Assembly (NCBI GenBank): GCA_019322895.1
Contig: JAHWHZ010000001.1
Coordinates: 633,021-697,020, forward strand
Reading direction: 5' to 3'
Source of the DNA: Candidatus Woesearchaeota archaeon
GTDB lineage: Archaea > Nanobdellota > Nanobdellia > Woesearchaeales > ARS49
Length of the DNA stretch: 64,000 bases
Shown: one piece after another, positions 7,062 to 15,411 of the stretch
Layout: every line of letters begins with the position of its first letter
Position numbering within the stretch: position 1 is the first letter of the stretch
The notes under the pieces: model-generated
Seen by the model: the letters and a program-made list of their open reading frames with translations, nothing else
Told to the model about the DNA's origin: nothing
The model's database searches: none
Program-made: the position numbers and the translations under genes

Positions 7062-7099
7062 GGTTTTCCGCAATCACGCGTTTTATCGTCGGTGATTGC
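7062..7099 (-). promoter_or_regulatory. Covarying hairpin element, copy 2
   Basis: Same 38-nt layout as 2376-2413, here with a fully paired 8-bp stem. On the minus strand it is followed directly by GGAAAACC and then CTATAACTTTATT (7047-7061), a plausible TATA region for the small-protein operon. A related CTATA...TTTATT string also follows copy 1. Confidence 0.55.
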
Positions 7100-7458
7100 T
7101 GCAGGATTCTGAAGACTTTCTGTCTTTCTTTGAATCCAAAGCCAGTTGATTCCTTGCTTCGGCTTTTCCAGCCTGAAGTTTCAGTAATCATCTGACCTTT
7201 GCGGCCCCCATTCTACACTCTGTGTGTTTTTGGAAAAAATTTTGTTTTAAGAAGTAAAGTAAGTATATCTTATTTTTAAAGTTTCGTGTCTCAATGATGC
7301 CTTGCGTAGTCTTAAGTTTTATATGCTGTATCTGATACCTCAGGAATACTTCTTGTTATTTGTATGTGAAGTATTCCTGATGGTGCTCAAGAACCTTTGG
7401 TTCTTGACAAATCTGAGAAACAGGTGATTAAAGAAGCAAACGGAGCGCATCATTGCTC
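7100..7458 (+). other. Intergenic region with a TATA-like box and two strong hairpins
   Basis: No gene is evident in this stretch. On the plus strand a TTTATATG box (about 7319-7326) is followed by a 13-bp perfect stem with a 15-nt loop (7340-7352/7368-7380), then an 8-bp perfect stem with a 3-nt loop (7388-7395/7399-7406). This could be a small RNA or the terminator region facing the convergent GTPase gene. 7100-7300 shows nothing I can interpret. Confidence 0.35.
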
Positions 7459-8553
7459 TCAAGTTATATGTATCTCTATAATATCGCCGTCTTCAAGCTT
7501 CTTGTCCAGTTTATGGAATATCTGTCCTGGAAACTTTGCAGATTTGCCCCATATCTTTGCATACTTGAATTTTTTAACAAAATCCCTGTGTATCTTCCTG
7601 CACACCCCTTCTATTGTTATTCCTTTGCGCACAATCATCGGCTCTTCCAGGTCAGGGTTCTTGCCCACTTCTTTCATGAACAGTCTCATCAAGTTAAGTT
7701 TCTGGAATATTGCTTCTTTCAGTTCTGGAATGTTCTCTCCTTTTTCTGCGCTCACGACTAAGTCCGGCTTTATTTCTTTTATCAGTTTTTTTCTTTTCTC
7801 CTCGCTTACAGCATCTATTTTTGTTATGACAGTCAATGCAGGAATGTAATTCCTGTTTCCTTCTATTGCATCTATGAATGCATCAATGTCTATCTTGCTC
7901 CTGATGACCACGTCTGCATTGTTTATCTTCAGTTCTTTTAGAATGTCCTGCATTGTTTTCTTGGATATGCCTAATTTTACGGTGCTTCCTATGCTTATTC
8001 CGCCTTTTGGCTTTTTCTTCACTTTAACATCAGGTTTTTTCTGGTTTATCCGCACATTTGCGTCATATATCTCTTTCAGTATTGTCTTGTAATGTCCTGG
8101 ATGTTTTGCATCAACAAGTATCAGGACAAGGTCAGAGTTCCGAACCATTGAAAGTATCTCTCTGCCTCTTCCTTTTCCTGCAGCTGCCCCAGAGATAATC
8201 CCTGGAATGTCAAGGATTTGTATCTTTGCAAAATTATATTCTAATAATCCAGGAACAACATCCAGTGTCGTGAATTCATAAGCCCCAATCTTTGATTTTG
8301 CTTTTGTTATTGCATTAAGTAGTGTGCTTTTTCCTACTGAAGGAAAGCCTAATAAGACTACAGTTGCATCTCCTGATTTCTTGACACCAAAGCCCTGTCC
8401 AGCTGTTTTCTTGGATGCTTGTTTCTCTATCTTCTCTCTAAGCTTAGCAATACGAGCTTTAACAACACCAAAATGGTGCTCAGTGGCTTTGTTGTATTGT
8501 GTTTTTTTCAGTTCTGCTTCTAGTTCCTTTATCTTTGCTGCTGCATCTGCCAT
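7459..8553 (-). CDS. drg: DRG-family GTPase (OBG-like, with TGS domain)
   Basis: 364 residues: an N-terminal coiled coil (1-50), G1 GFPSVGKS (69-76), the DIPG switch-II motif, a TKID-type G4, and a C-terminal TGS domain (about 285-364). This is the archaeal homologue of eukaryotic DRG1/Rbg1, a ribosome-associated GTPase of the OBG class found in nearly all archaea and of normal length. It is a single gene, divergent from the MscS-like gene and convergent with nothing recognisable on its left. Assignment is firm. The biochemical role in archaea is known only in outline. Confidence 0.93.
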   Translation of the reverse strand: MADAAAKIKELEAELKKTQYNKATEHHFGVVKARIAKLREKIEKQASKKTAGQGFGVKKSGDATVVLLGFPSVGKSTLLNAITKAKSKIGAYEFTTLDVVPGLLEYNFAKIQILDIPGIISGAAAGKGRGREILSMVRNSDLVLILVDAKHPGHYKTILKEIYDANVRINQKKPDVKVKKKPKGGISIGSTVKLGISKKTMQDILKELKINNADVVIRSKIDIDAFIDAIEGNRNYIPALTVITKIDAVSEEKRKKLIKEIKPDLVVSAEKGENIPELKEAIFQKLNLMRLFMKEVGKNPDLEEPMIVRKGITIEGVCRKIHRDFVKKFKYAKIWGKSAKFPGQIFHKLDKKLEDGDIIEIHIT

Positions 8554-8607
8554 AAAGGAATTTTTAATAGCAAAGGTTTAAAAATATTGTCCTTTTTTTA
8601 GGTGTGC

Positions 8608-9147
8608 ATGGATATCATCAGGGATGCAAAAACTTATCTTGGCCCTACAATAAATAATGTCATAACTGCAATCATCATTCTTTTAATCGGTTTTATCATC
8701 GCAAAATTAATCAGCAGGTTGGTGCAGAGGATTTTGCATGAGGCAGAACTTGATTCTTTACTGAAAAAGGCAGGGGCAAAGGTCTCTTTTGAGCTTGCCT
8801 TGTCGCATATTGCAGAATATTTTGTTTATTTCATAACAATCATATTTGCATTGAATGTATTAGGCATAACTGCTTTTGTGATGTACATACTTGCGATTGC
8901 AGCAGTCGCTGTATTGATAATATCAGTCTTCCTTGGCATGAAGGATTTCATACCTAATTTCATGGCAGGCTGGTATATCTACAGGAAAGATCTGTTGAAA
9001 GAAGGCAAGAAAGTGAAGATAAACGGTGTTTCAGGAAAAGTCGTGAAGATGAGCCTTTTGAATGCAAGGATAAAGACGCCGAAGGGTGACTTGATTTACA
9101 TGCCTAATTCTGTTATAATCAAGTCAAAGATAATCCAGAAGAAATAA
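8608..9147 (+). CDS. Small MscS-family mechanosensitive channel
   Basis: 179 residues. Three hydrophobic segments (about 12-34, 61-80 and 87-108) precede a beta-rich domain containing a VNGVSGKV-like turn (INGVSGKVVKM) and LIYMPNSVI. Those are the MscS pore-lining helix plus beta-domain hallmarks. The protein stops right after the beta domain, so the usual alpha/beta cage is missing and this is a minimal version. I choose the ATG preceded by AGGTG. A GTG six bases earlier is also open. Likely role: osmotic safety valve. Confidence 0.85.
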   Translation: MDIIRDAKTYLGPTINNVITAIIILLIGFIIAKLISRLVQRILHEAELDSLLKKAGAKVSFELALSHIAEYFVYFITIIFALNVLGITAFVMYILAIAAVAVLIISVFLGMKDFIPNFMAGWYIYRKDLLKEGKKVKINGVSGKVVKMSLLNARIKTPKGDLIYMPNSVIIKSKIIQKK

Positions 9148-9396
9148 TTATACTATCTCTAGTTCGCTCACGATGTTGAATAATTGGGTTCTTGTGTCTG
9201 CCTGCATGTTATTGTCTTCAGTCAGCTCTTCAAGTGCATGCAGCGCCCTGCTGATTTTTATGGACCTTTCCTCTTGGCTTGTCTCAAGGTCTTTTATTGT
9301 TAGAGAAATCTTGCTTTTGACATTCTTAGGCACGCAGGAGTCTTCTTCTACTTCGCGCAACATGGCTATTACTGTGGTGATTTTGTCTTGATTCAT
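9148..9396 (-). CDS. UPF0147 family protein
   Basis: An 82-residue all-helical acidic protein with the pattern of the archaeal UPF0147 family (CVPKNVKSKI, then RALHALEELTEDNN). Function is unknown. In many archaea it accompanies ribosome and chaperone genes, as here next to prefoldin, RpoP and L37Ae. It is the last gene of that leftward operon. Confidence 0.85.
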   Translation of the reverse strand: MNQDKITTVIAMLREVEEDSCVPKNVKSKISLTIKDLETSQEERSIKISRALHALEELTEDNNMQADTRTQLFNIVSELEIV

Positions 9397-9408
9397 TGTG
9401 CATGCCTC

Positions 9409-9744
9409 TTATTTCTTTTTGAGTGCTGATAGTAACTCCTCTTGCAGTTTTTTTGCTTTTTCCTTGAGCTTTTTCTCTTCTTTGTCAAGGTTTGCTATCC
9501 TTAGGTCGATTATTTCTTTCTTCTGCTTAAGCTCTTTTTCCAGCTTTTCTTTTTCAGAAAGGACCATTATGTTGCCGACGATCTTGTAGGCAGTCTTGCT
9601 TGTCTTCAGCTCTTTCAGCGCGTTCTCAACCTCAAACAGCTGTGTCTGGAACTGCTGTTTCTGCATAGCCATTGTCTGCACCTGCTGTTCTATCAGTTGC
9701 AGCTGCCCTATGCTCTCTTGCGTCTCTTTTGATTTGTCAGTCAT
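9409..9744 (-). CDS. pfdB: Prefoldin subunit beta
   Basis: 111 residues forming two long coiled-coil helices joined by a beta-hairpin region around residue 50-60, with the QLQLIEQQVQ and KLEKELKQKKE patterns of beta prefoldin. Prefoldin is the hexameric (alpha2 beta4) chaperone that hands unfolded chains to the thermosome. The start ATG overlaps the RpoP stop by 4 nt (ATGA), implying translational coupling. Confidence 0.9.
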   Translation of the reverse strand: MTDKSKETQESIGQLQLIEQQVQTMAMQKQQFQTQLFEVENALKELKTSKTAYKIVGNIMVLSEKEKLEKELKQKKEIIDLRIANLDKEEKKLKEKAKKLQEELLSALKKK

Positions 9745-9878
9745 CTTGCTTTAACCTTTGTTATCTTTGATCTTGATTTGTATAATATCTTGCTTCCGCA
9801 GTAAGGGCATCTAACCCTCTTGCCCATCATGTCTTTTGATATCTTTTTGCCGCATTTAAAGCACGTGTATTTGACCAT
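9741..9878 (-). CDS. rpoP: RNA polymerase subunit P (Rpb12 homologue)
   Basis: 45 residues, below usual annotation cut-offs. It reads MVKYTCFKCGKKI..., with a C4 zinc ribbon (CFKC and CPYC) and a basic tail. RpoP/Rpb12 bridges RpoB and the D-L platform in archaeal RNA polymerase. It sits between L37Ae (2-nt gap) and prefoldin (4-nt overlap), the classic archaeal order. Confidence 0.92.
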   Translation of the reverse strand: MVKYTCFKCGKKISKDMMGKRVRCPYCGSKILYKSRSKITKVKAR

Positions 9879-9880
9879 TT

Positions 9881-10159
9881 TTATGCTTCAGCCTCTTCTT
9901 TTTTTTCAGTAGCTTCTTCAGTGACTATTGCCACTGGAGCTTTTTTCTTCAAGAAATATGCTCTGCCGGTGAATTTTGCCTTGCATTTACTGCATTCATA
10001 TATTCCTGCAGAGATTCTTTTTGCTTTTGGCCTGTCGCAGTAAGGGCATATCTGTGGCTTTCGCTGCTGTTTCTCTACTTTTGCAAGCTTGAATTTCACT
10101 GTCCTTCCATACCTTGGCCCGAATCGTTTAGCAGGACCAAGCCCCTTTTCAACTGCCAT
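9881..10159 (-). CDS. rpl37ae: Ribosomal protein L37Ae (eL43)
   Basis: 92 residues. It has the family's N-terminal GPRYGRTVK-type motif and a C4 zinc ribbon (CPYC at about 38-41 and CSKC at about 56-59). An added K/E-rich tail (KKEEAEA) resembles tails on S24e, L12 and L10 in this genome. First gene of the L37Ae-RpoP-prefoldin-UPF0147 operon, divergent from aRF1. Confidence 0.93.
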   Translation of the reverse strand: MAVEKGLGPAKRFGPRYGRTVKFKLAKVEKQQRKPQICPYCDRPKAKRISAGIYECSKCKAKFTGRAYFLKKKAPVAIVTEEATEKKEEAEA

Positions 10160-10220
10160 AGCACTCTAAGAACCACGAGTCATTTAAAAAGGTTACTAAA
10201 AACGCACTAAGGTACAAACT

Positions 10221-10230
10221 TTTATAAACC
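10221..10230 (+). promoter_or_regulatory. TATA box of the aRF1 gene
   Basis: TTTATAAACC lies about 22-31 nt before the aRF1 ATG, so the transcript should be leaderless or nearly so. The divergent L37Ae gene has its own TTTAAAAA box within 60 nt. Confidence 0.6.
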
Positions 10231-10251
10231 CCCTCTCTAATAATTCTGTGT

Positions 10252-11352
10252 ATGGTATTGACAGCACAGCAAAAGCATAAACTGAAGAAGTTTATCAAGG
10301 AATTAGAGGCATGTAAGGCCGCGCATACTGAGTTTGTGACAGTCTATATTCCGAAGGGCTATGATATTAACAAGATAATCAATCATCTGGCGCAGGAGCA
10401 GGGCACTGCGATGAACATAAAGTCTGCTGCCACAAGAAAAAATGTGACAGATGCTCTTGAAAGAATGATCCAGCATCTGAGACTGTTCAAGCAGACTCCT
10501 GAGAACGGCCTGGCTGTTTTTGCAGGAAACGTACTGGCAAGAGAGGGCAAGACAGATGTTAAGGTATGGTCTATTGAGCCTCCTGTCCCCTTGAAGACGC
10601 GCATCTACAAGTGTGACAAGAATTTTGAAGTTGACTTGTTGAGAGATATGCTTGATGTAAAGGAGATGTATGGTCTTGTTGTGCTTGACAGGAGAGATGC
10701 AAGCATTGCCTTATTGAAAGGAAAGTCAATAATCCCTTTATTGAAGACACATTCTCATGTTCCTGGAAAGATGAAGGCTGGCGGGCAGAGCGCAGCGAGG
10801 TTTGAGCAGAACAGAGCTTTGGCACTAAAAGACCATCTGAAGAAAGTTGCAGATTACATGAAAAATGAGTTCTTGATGAGAGAAGGCATCAAGGGAATCA
10901 TTGTAGGAGGCCCTGGCCCTACAAAGCATGAATTAGTTGAGGGAAATTTCATAACAGGTGATGTCAAGAAGAAGATCATAGGAATAAAGGATTTGTCATA
11001 TACAGAAGAATTTGGCTTGCAGGAGCTGGTTGACAAGAGCGAGGATTTATTGGCAAAAGAAGAGGTTGTTGATGAAAAGAAAGCAATGGGCCAGTTCTTT
11101 GAAAAACTTGCAAAAGACCCTGATACTGTAACATATGGCGAGAAAGAGACAAAAAAGGCATTGAACATGGGTGCTGTTGATGTTTTATTGCTTTCTGAGA
11201 GTTTGAGTGATGCTTTGATTGATGAGTTTGAGGAGCTTGCAAAGCAGTTCTCTACAGAAGTTAAGATTATTTCTACTGAGACAAGGGAAGGTGTCCAGTT
11301 AAGGGATCTTGGCGGTGTTGCCGCTGTATTAAGGTATAAATTGGCTGCATAA
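10252..11352 (+). CDS. prf1: Peptide chain release factor aRF1
   Basis: 366 residues, shorter than the roughly 410 usual in archaea. NIKS (55-58) reads stop codons and GGQ (177-179) triggers peptidyl-tRNA hydrolysis. The C-terminal ABCE1-contacting domain follows (about 255-366). As in other archaea, one factor should read all three stops, which matters for the in-frame TAG of the L10 gene described here. The ATG is placed by the TATA box. Confidence 0.95.
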   Translation: MVLTAQQKHKLKKFIKELEACKAAHTEFVTVYIPKGYDINKIINHLAQEQGTAMNIKSAATRKNVTDALERMIQHLRLFKQTPENGLAVFAGNVLAREGKTDVKVWSIEPPVPLKTRIYKCDKNFEVDLLRDMLDVKEMYGLVVLDRRDASIALLKGKSIIPLLKTHSHVPGKMKAGGQSAARFEQNRALALKDHLKKVADYMKNEFLMREGIKGIIVGGPGPTKHELVEGNFITGDVKKKIIGIKDLSYTEEFGLQELVDKSEDLLAKEEVVDEKKAMGQFFEKLAKDPDTVTYGEKETKKALNMGAVDVLLLSESLSDALIDEFEELAKQFSTEVKIISTETREGVQLRDLGGVAAVLRYKLAA

Positions 11353-11355
11353 AAA

Positions 11356-12027
11356 ATGGTGGGAATGATTGAAGAGGCCTTTATGGAACTTTTTCCTGAG
11401 AAAGAGTTCTCTTATTCTGCCAAGATAAAATATTCTGGAAGGTTCAAGGGCTATAATGCAAATGTCCAGATGAACAGGTTTTCAAAAGAGATTATATTTA
11501 ATTTGAGCAAGCAGTGGCGTTCTGTTGACAAGAAGATAAAGCTGGGCCTTTTGCAGGAATTGATGTGCAGGCTGTTTAAGAAAAAAGCAAAGACAACTAA
11601 TATGGACTTGTATAATATTTTCATCAAGCAGGCTCATTTAGCTGTTCCAAAGACAAAATCACATCCTGTTCTAGAATCTTCTTTTAACAGGGTCAATGAG
11701 AAGTTTTTTGCAGGCATGATGGACGTGCCTAACCTGAAAATCAGCGAGGGTTTAAGGACTTTAGGGCATTATGATTATGGAACAGACACTGTCTCTGTGA
11801 CAAGACATCTGCTGGATCATGATGACTGCCTTGATTATGTGATGTATCATGAATTATTGCATAAGAAGCATAAATTCAAGACAAAGAATGGAAGGCATTT
11901 CCACCACACTGCAGAGTTCAGGAAAAAAGAAAAAGAGTTTCCAAACAGTGATTTGATTGAGAAAAAGCTTTCAAAAATCCTTACTAAGAGGAAAATAAAG
12001 GGTTTTTTCAGCTGGCTTTCGCCTTAA
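11356..12027 (+). CDS. SprT-like zinc metallopeptidase
   Basis: 223 residues with an HELLH zinc-protease motif (165-169) in a SprT/YgjP-like context (MYHELLHKKH). The downstream histidines HFHH (about 181-184) could provide the third ligand. SprT-like enzymes cleave DNA-protein crosslinks in eukaryotes, but the prokaryotic role is open. It starts 4 nt after the aRF1 stop, so probably cotranscribed. Confidence 0.7.
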   Translation: MVGMIEEAFMELFPEKEFSYSAKIKYSGRFKGYNANVQMNRFSKEIIFNLSKQWRSVDKKIKLGLLQELMCRLFKKKAKTTNMDLYNIFIKQAHLAVPKTKSHPVLESSFNRVNEKFFAGMMDVPNLKISEGLRTLGHYDYGTDTVSVTRHLLDHDDCLDYVMYHELLHKKHKFKTKNGRHFHHTAEFRKKEKEFPNSDLIEKKLSKILTKRKIKGFFSWLSP

Positions 12028-12109
12028 TCAAATGCAAATTCCCTTTAATTTACGCAAGTTTTATAAATAGTTTGCAAATCCTAGATGTTATAAGAAACAG
12101 GGTGTTATT

Positions 12110-12508
12110 ATGTCAAAAAAAGTAGTTGGGGTAAATACAATAAAAGTTGGCAGTTTCATTATTATTGATGATGTTGCCTGCAAGGTCACAAGCTGTGAGT
12201 CTTCAAAGTCAGGAAAGCACGGCCACGCAAAGTACAGGATTGTTGCAGTGGGTCTGCTTGACGGCAAGAAAAGAGAGATATTGAGGCCTTCTGGCGAGAA
12301 TGTTGAAGTGCCGATAATCGACAAGAAGACAGCGCAGGTATTGTCTGTTACAGGCGATACAGCAAATGTCATGGATGTTGAGAGCTATGAGACATTTGAC
12401 CTGAAGATCCCTGAGGAATTCAAGGGACAGGTTGTTGAAGGCGCTAATGTATTGTTTTGGACAATACTTGGCGAGAAAGTGTTGAAGCAGGTTAAAGGAG
12501 CAGAGTAA
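12110..12508 (+). CDS. eif5a: Translation initiation factor 5A
   Basis: 132 residues: SH3-like N-terminal domain with the hypusination loop SGKHGHA (34-40, modified Lys36), then an OB-fold. aIF5A relieves ribosome stalling at polyproline and assists termination. A TATA box (TTATAAATAG, about 12059-12068) and a GGGTG site precede the ATG. L40e and a membrane protease gene follow. Confidence 0.95.
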   Translation: MSKKVVGVNTIKVGSFIIIDDVACKVTSCESSKSGKHGHAKYRIVAVGLLDGKKREILRPSGENVEVPIIDKKTAQVLSVTGDTANVMDVESYETFDLKIPEEFKGQVVEGANVLFWTILGEKVLKQVKGAE

Positions 12509-12572
12509 ATGGCTAAACAACAAAAATTGAAAATTTTTGAGCTTACCCAAAATTTCACCAGAGGTGATAATT

Positions 12573-12734
12573 TTGGCTAAGTTTCCAGAAGCAGAAGCGA
12601 GAAAGTTCAGGAATCGTTATGTTTGCCGTAAATGCAAGTCTGTCATGAAAGCCCCTCCAAGAAAGATGATTGAGGGACAGATAAAGTGCAGGAAATGCGC
12701 CAGCAGGGCTTTCAAACCAAAAAGAAAGAGGTAA
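12573..12734 (+). CDS. rpl40e: Ribosomal protein L40e
   Basis: 53 residues, with a C4 zinc ribbon (CRKC and CRKC about 17 apart) between basic ends, the usual L40e size. I choose a TTG start (giving LAKFPEAEARKF) because GAGGTGA lies 5 nt upstream. A longer reading from 12537 has no support. Confidence 0.88.
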   Translation: MAKFPEAEARKFRNRYVCRKCKSVMKAPPRKMIEGQIKCRKCASRAFKPKRKR

Positions 12735-12741
12735 ATTTTCT

Positions 12742-13911
12742 ATGGATTACCAGGCAATTGCCGCTGCAGTATTCATATTGTTGATGGTTCTATTTATTTA
12801 TCTGAAGCGCAAGAAGATAGAGGTCCAGAAGATTTTCTTTCCTTTGCTTTATTTTATCATGTACAAGACAAAGCTTGGGCTAAAGGGCATGGATTCTGGC
12901 GCAAAAAAGATTCCTGGCCTCTTGAAGACTGTTTCATTCCTTGGTGTTGTTCTCGGTTTTCTTGGCATGCTGCTGATTTGCTTTGAATTGCTGAGAAACA
13001 CTTTTAATCTTCTCTTGAAGCCCGGCGTTGCTCCAGGCATCCAGCCTGTTTTGCCTTTTGAGGTAAAAGGTGTTTTCTTTGTTCCATTCATCTACTGGAT
13101 TCTTGCGATATTCTTTATCGCAGTCATTCACGAGTTTTCCCACGGCATCATCGCGAGAGTGTATAATATAAAGATAAAATCTTCTGGTGTTGCTTTTCTT
13201 GGCATTGTGTTGCCATTGATTCCTGCTGCTTTTGTTGAGCCAGAAGAAAAGCAATTGGTCAAGAAAAGCTTGAGAGCACAGTTGAGTGTCTTTGCAGCAG
13301 GTCCGTTTGCCAATATAATCGCTGCAGGCCTTGTTCTTTTGCTTGTCTCGCATGTTGCTGCTCCAGTGGCAGGCGCTGCTTTTGACGCAAAAGGTGTTGA
13401 GATTGTTAATATTGTTCCAGACGGGCCTTTTGACAAGGCAGGCATAAAAGAAGGGGAGCTTATCTTGAAGATGGAAAGCAAGCCAGTTACGTCTTCAATT
13501 AATTTCACAAAAGATATTGCAACGCACAGTCCAGAAGAGCGGGTTGTGTTCACTACAGACAAGTCTTCTTATGCAGTTGAGCTTGGCAAGAACCCCAAGA
13601 ATGAGTCAAAACCATATCTTGGCATAAGCACAAAGCAGCACACAGAGATAAATCCTGGTTTCAAGGCAAAGTATGGTTCATTTGTTCCAGGTGCAATTGA
13701 GTGGATTTCTGGATTCCTTTACTGGCTGTTCATCTTGAATTTAGGTATCGGCTTGTTTAATCTTCTGCCTTTAGGCCCTATTGACGGCGGAAGGATGGTC
13801 AAGGCTGTCTTAGAAAGAATAAGCAAGAAAAAAGGGGCGATTATCTGGAAATATATCAGCGTGTTATTTTTTATTCTGGTCTTGTTTAATGTTATTGCTG
13901 GGTTCTTGTAA
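12742..13911 (+). CDS. Site-2-protease family membrane metalloprotease with PDZ domain
   Basis: 389 residues. The zinc motif HEFSH (130-134) lies in a TM segment, a PDZ domain occupies roughly 215-310, and the second metal/active-site motif is GPIDGGRM near 348-355. There are about six membrane spans. M50 proteases cut substrates within the membrane, usually in regulated signalling. It follows L40e by 7 nt. Substrate unknown. Confidence 0.88.
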   Translation: MDYQAIAAAVFILLMVLFIYLKRKKIEVQKIFFPLLYFIMYKTKLGLKGMDSGAKKIPGLLKTVSFLGVVLGFLGMLLICFELLRNTFNLLLKPGVAPGIQPVLPFEVKGVFFVPFIYWILAIFFIAVIHEFSHGIIARVYNIKIKSSGVAFLGIVLPLIPAAFVEPEEKQLVKKSLRAQLSVFAAGPFANIIAAGLVLLLVSHVAAPVAGAAFDAKGVEIVNIVPDGPFDKAGIKEGELILKMESKPVTSSINFTKDIATHSPEERVVFTTDKSSYAVELGKNPKNESKPYLGISTKQHTEINPGFKAKYGSFVPGAIEWISGFLYWLFILNLGIGLFNLLPLGPIDGGRMVKAVLERISKKKGAIIWKYISVLFFILVLFNVIAGFL

Positions 13912-13912
13912 A

Positions 13913-14590
13913 ATGATATCAATAATACTCATCGAGCCAAAGAAATCAGGCAATCTTGGTGCAGTTGCAAGGGCAATGGCTAATTTCGGCTTCAATGATT
14001 TAATATTAGTTAATCCCAAATGCAAAAAAACAGCTAAAGAAGCAATAAAGAGAGCAAAGCATGGCATTTCTGTCTTAAAAAAAGCCAAAGTTGTAAAGAA
14101 AATTCCTAAGATGGACACTTTGATTGCAACTACTGCAATGCTTGGCACTGATTATAATATTCCCCGCTCACCAGTATCTCCAGAGCAATTAAGTAAAATC
14201 ATTCCAATCAAAGGTAAAGTCGGGATTGTATTTGGCAGGGAAGGCCCTGGCCTTACAAATGAAGAGGTTTTGGCTTGTGATTTTGTGTGCACAATTCCCA
14301 GCTCTAAAAAATACCCTACTTTGAACTTGAGCCATAGTGTTGCAGTTGTTTGTTATGAACTGAGCAAGCAATTAGCAGGCAAGAAAGTCAGCGAGCACAT
14401 TATTTTTGCTTCAAAAGCAGAAAAAGACCAGTTGATGAAGCTCTTTAATCAGGCTTTGAAGAAAATGCCTTTCAAAAATGCTCAAAAGCGTGAAACTCAA
14501 AAAAAAGTCTGGAAAAGAATGATTGGCAAGTCTTTTCTTACAAAAAGAGAAGCATACGCATTGATGGGTTTTTTTAAGAAGCTCAATTAA
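13913..14590 (+). CDS. SPOUT-class tRNA/rRNA 2'-O-methyltransferase (TrmJ-like)
   Basis: About 225 residues with the TrmJ/LasT pattern: PKKSGNLGAVARAMANFG at the N-terminus, GIVFGREGPGLTNEEV in the middle and TLNLSHSVAVVCYE, which forms the trefoil-knot AdoMet site. TrmJ methylates the ribose at position 32 of tRNA. The ATG is 1 nt after the preceding stop. Upstream in-frame starts are possible but overlap the protease gene. Confidence 0.88.
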   Translation: MISIILIEPKKSGNLGAVARAMANFGFNDLILVNPKCKKTAKEAIKRAKHGISVLKKAKVVKKIPKMDTLIATTAMLGTDYNIPRSPVSPEQLSKIIPIKGKVGIVFGREGPGLTNEEVLACDFVCTIPSSKKYPTLNLSHSVAVVCYELSKQLAGKKVSEHIIFASKAEKDQLMKLFNQALKKMPFKNAQKRETQKKVWKRMIGKSFLTKREAYALMGFFKKLN

Positions 14591-14629
14591 CTTTTTAAAT
14601 AATTGCAGTTTTCTTTATTTTTGGTGGGA

Positions 14630-15382
14630 ATGGCAAACTGTATTATTTGTGATAAGGATATTTCAATGTATTTGTTTGAAAAAAATGGTTATCAGGTAGT
14701 TAAGTGTCTGGGTGATGGGCATTTGTATGTTGCAAATCCGCCTGATATTGCTGCGCTTTCTGATTTGTATTCTAAGGAGTATTTTGAAGGCACGGCAAAG
14801 GTTGGTTATCGCAGCAATGTTTTTTTAAACAAGCAAAAACAGGCGCAGAAAGCAAGCAGAAAGCTTGCGCGTTTGCAGCAGTTGAATAATATTCGGCAGG
14901 TTCTTGACGTTGGTTGCGGTCCAGGTTATTTTGTTAAGGCAGCGGGTGATGCAGGGCTGGATGTTTCTGGTTGTGATATTTCTCAAGCTGCTGCTGATTT
15001 TGCAAAAGACGAGTTAAGTGTGGATGTTGTGGTTGGTGATTTTTTAGAGTTTGAACATACTAGATTTTTCGATGCAATAACTATGTTTAGTTATCTTGAA
15101 CACACGATTGATCCGCGCGCACATCTAGATAAGGCATATAAGCTTTTGCGGCATGACGGCTTGCTTCTTTTGTCAGTGCCGAATACAGAAGGATTAGTTA
15201 GGGGCATAATGGGTCCGCGTTGGAGGGGATTTTCTGTTCCTGAGCATCTTCATTTTTTTAATCAGCAGAATTTAAGCAAGTTAGTACGCGATGCAGGTTT
15301 CTCTGATTTGCGTTCAAGATATGTTGATAATAATTTTTTAAGAGATACTGTTTACTTTTATGCTAGAAAGAAGTCATTTTAG
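14630..15382 (+). CDS. Class I SAM-dependent methyltransferase
   Basis: 250 residues. An N-terminal treble-clef-like CIICDKDI start is followed by the AdoMet motif LDVGCGPGYF (about 96-105) and the post-motif FSYLEHTIDP. This is the Methyltransf_23 type often found in polysaccharide or quinone pathways. ATG follows GGTGGGA. The substrate cannot be told and no glycan genes adjoin. Confidence 0.75.
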   Translation: MANCIICDKDISMYLFEKNGYQVVKCLGDGHLYVANPPDIAALSDLYSKEYFEGTAKVGYRSNVFLNKQKQAQKASRKLARLQQLNNIRQVLDVGCGPGYFVKAAGDAGLDVSGCDISQAAADFAKDELSVDVVVGDFLEFEHTRFFDAITMFSYLEHTIDPRAHLDKAYKLLRHDGLLLLSVPNTEGLVRGIMGPRWRGFSVPEHLHFFNQQNLSKLVRDAGFSDLRSRYVDNNFLRDTVYFYARKKSF

Positions 15383-15411
15383 AGAAGCTTGTGCACGGTT
15401 TTTTAAGAAAT

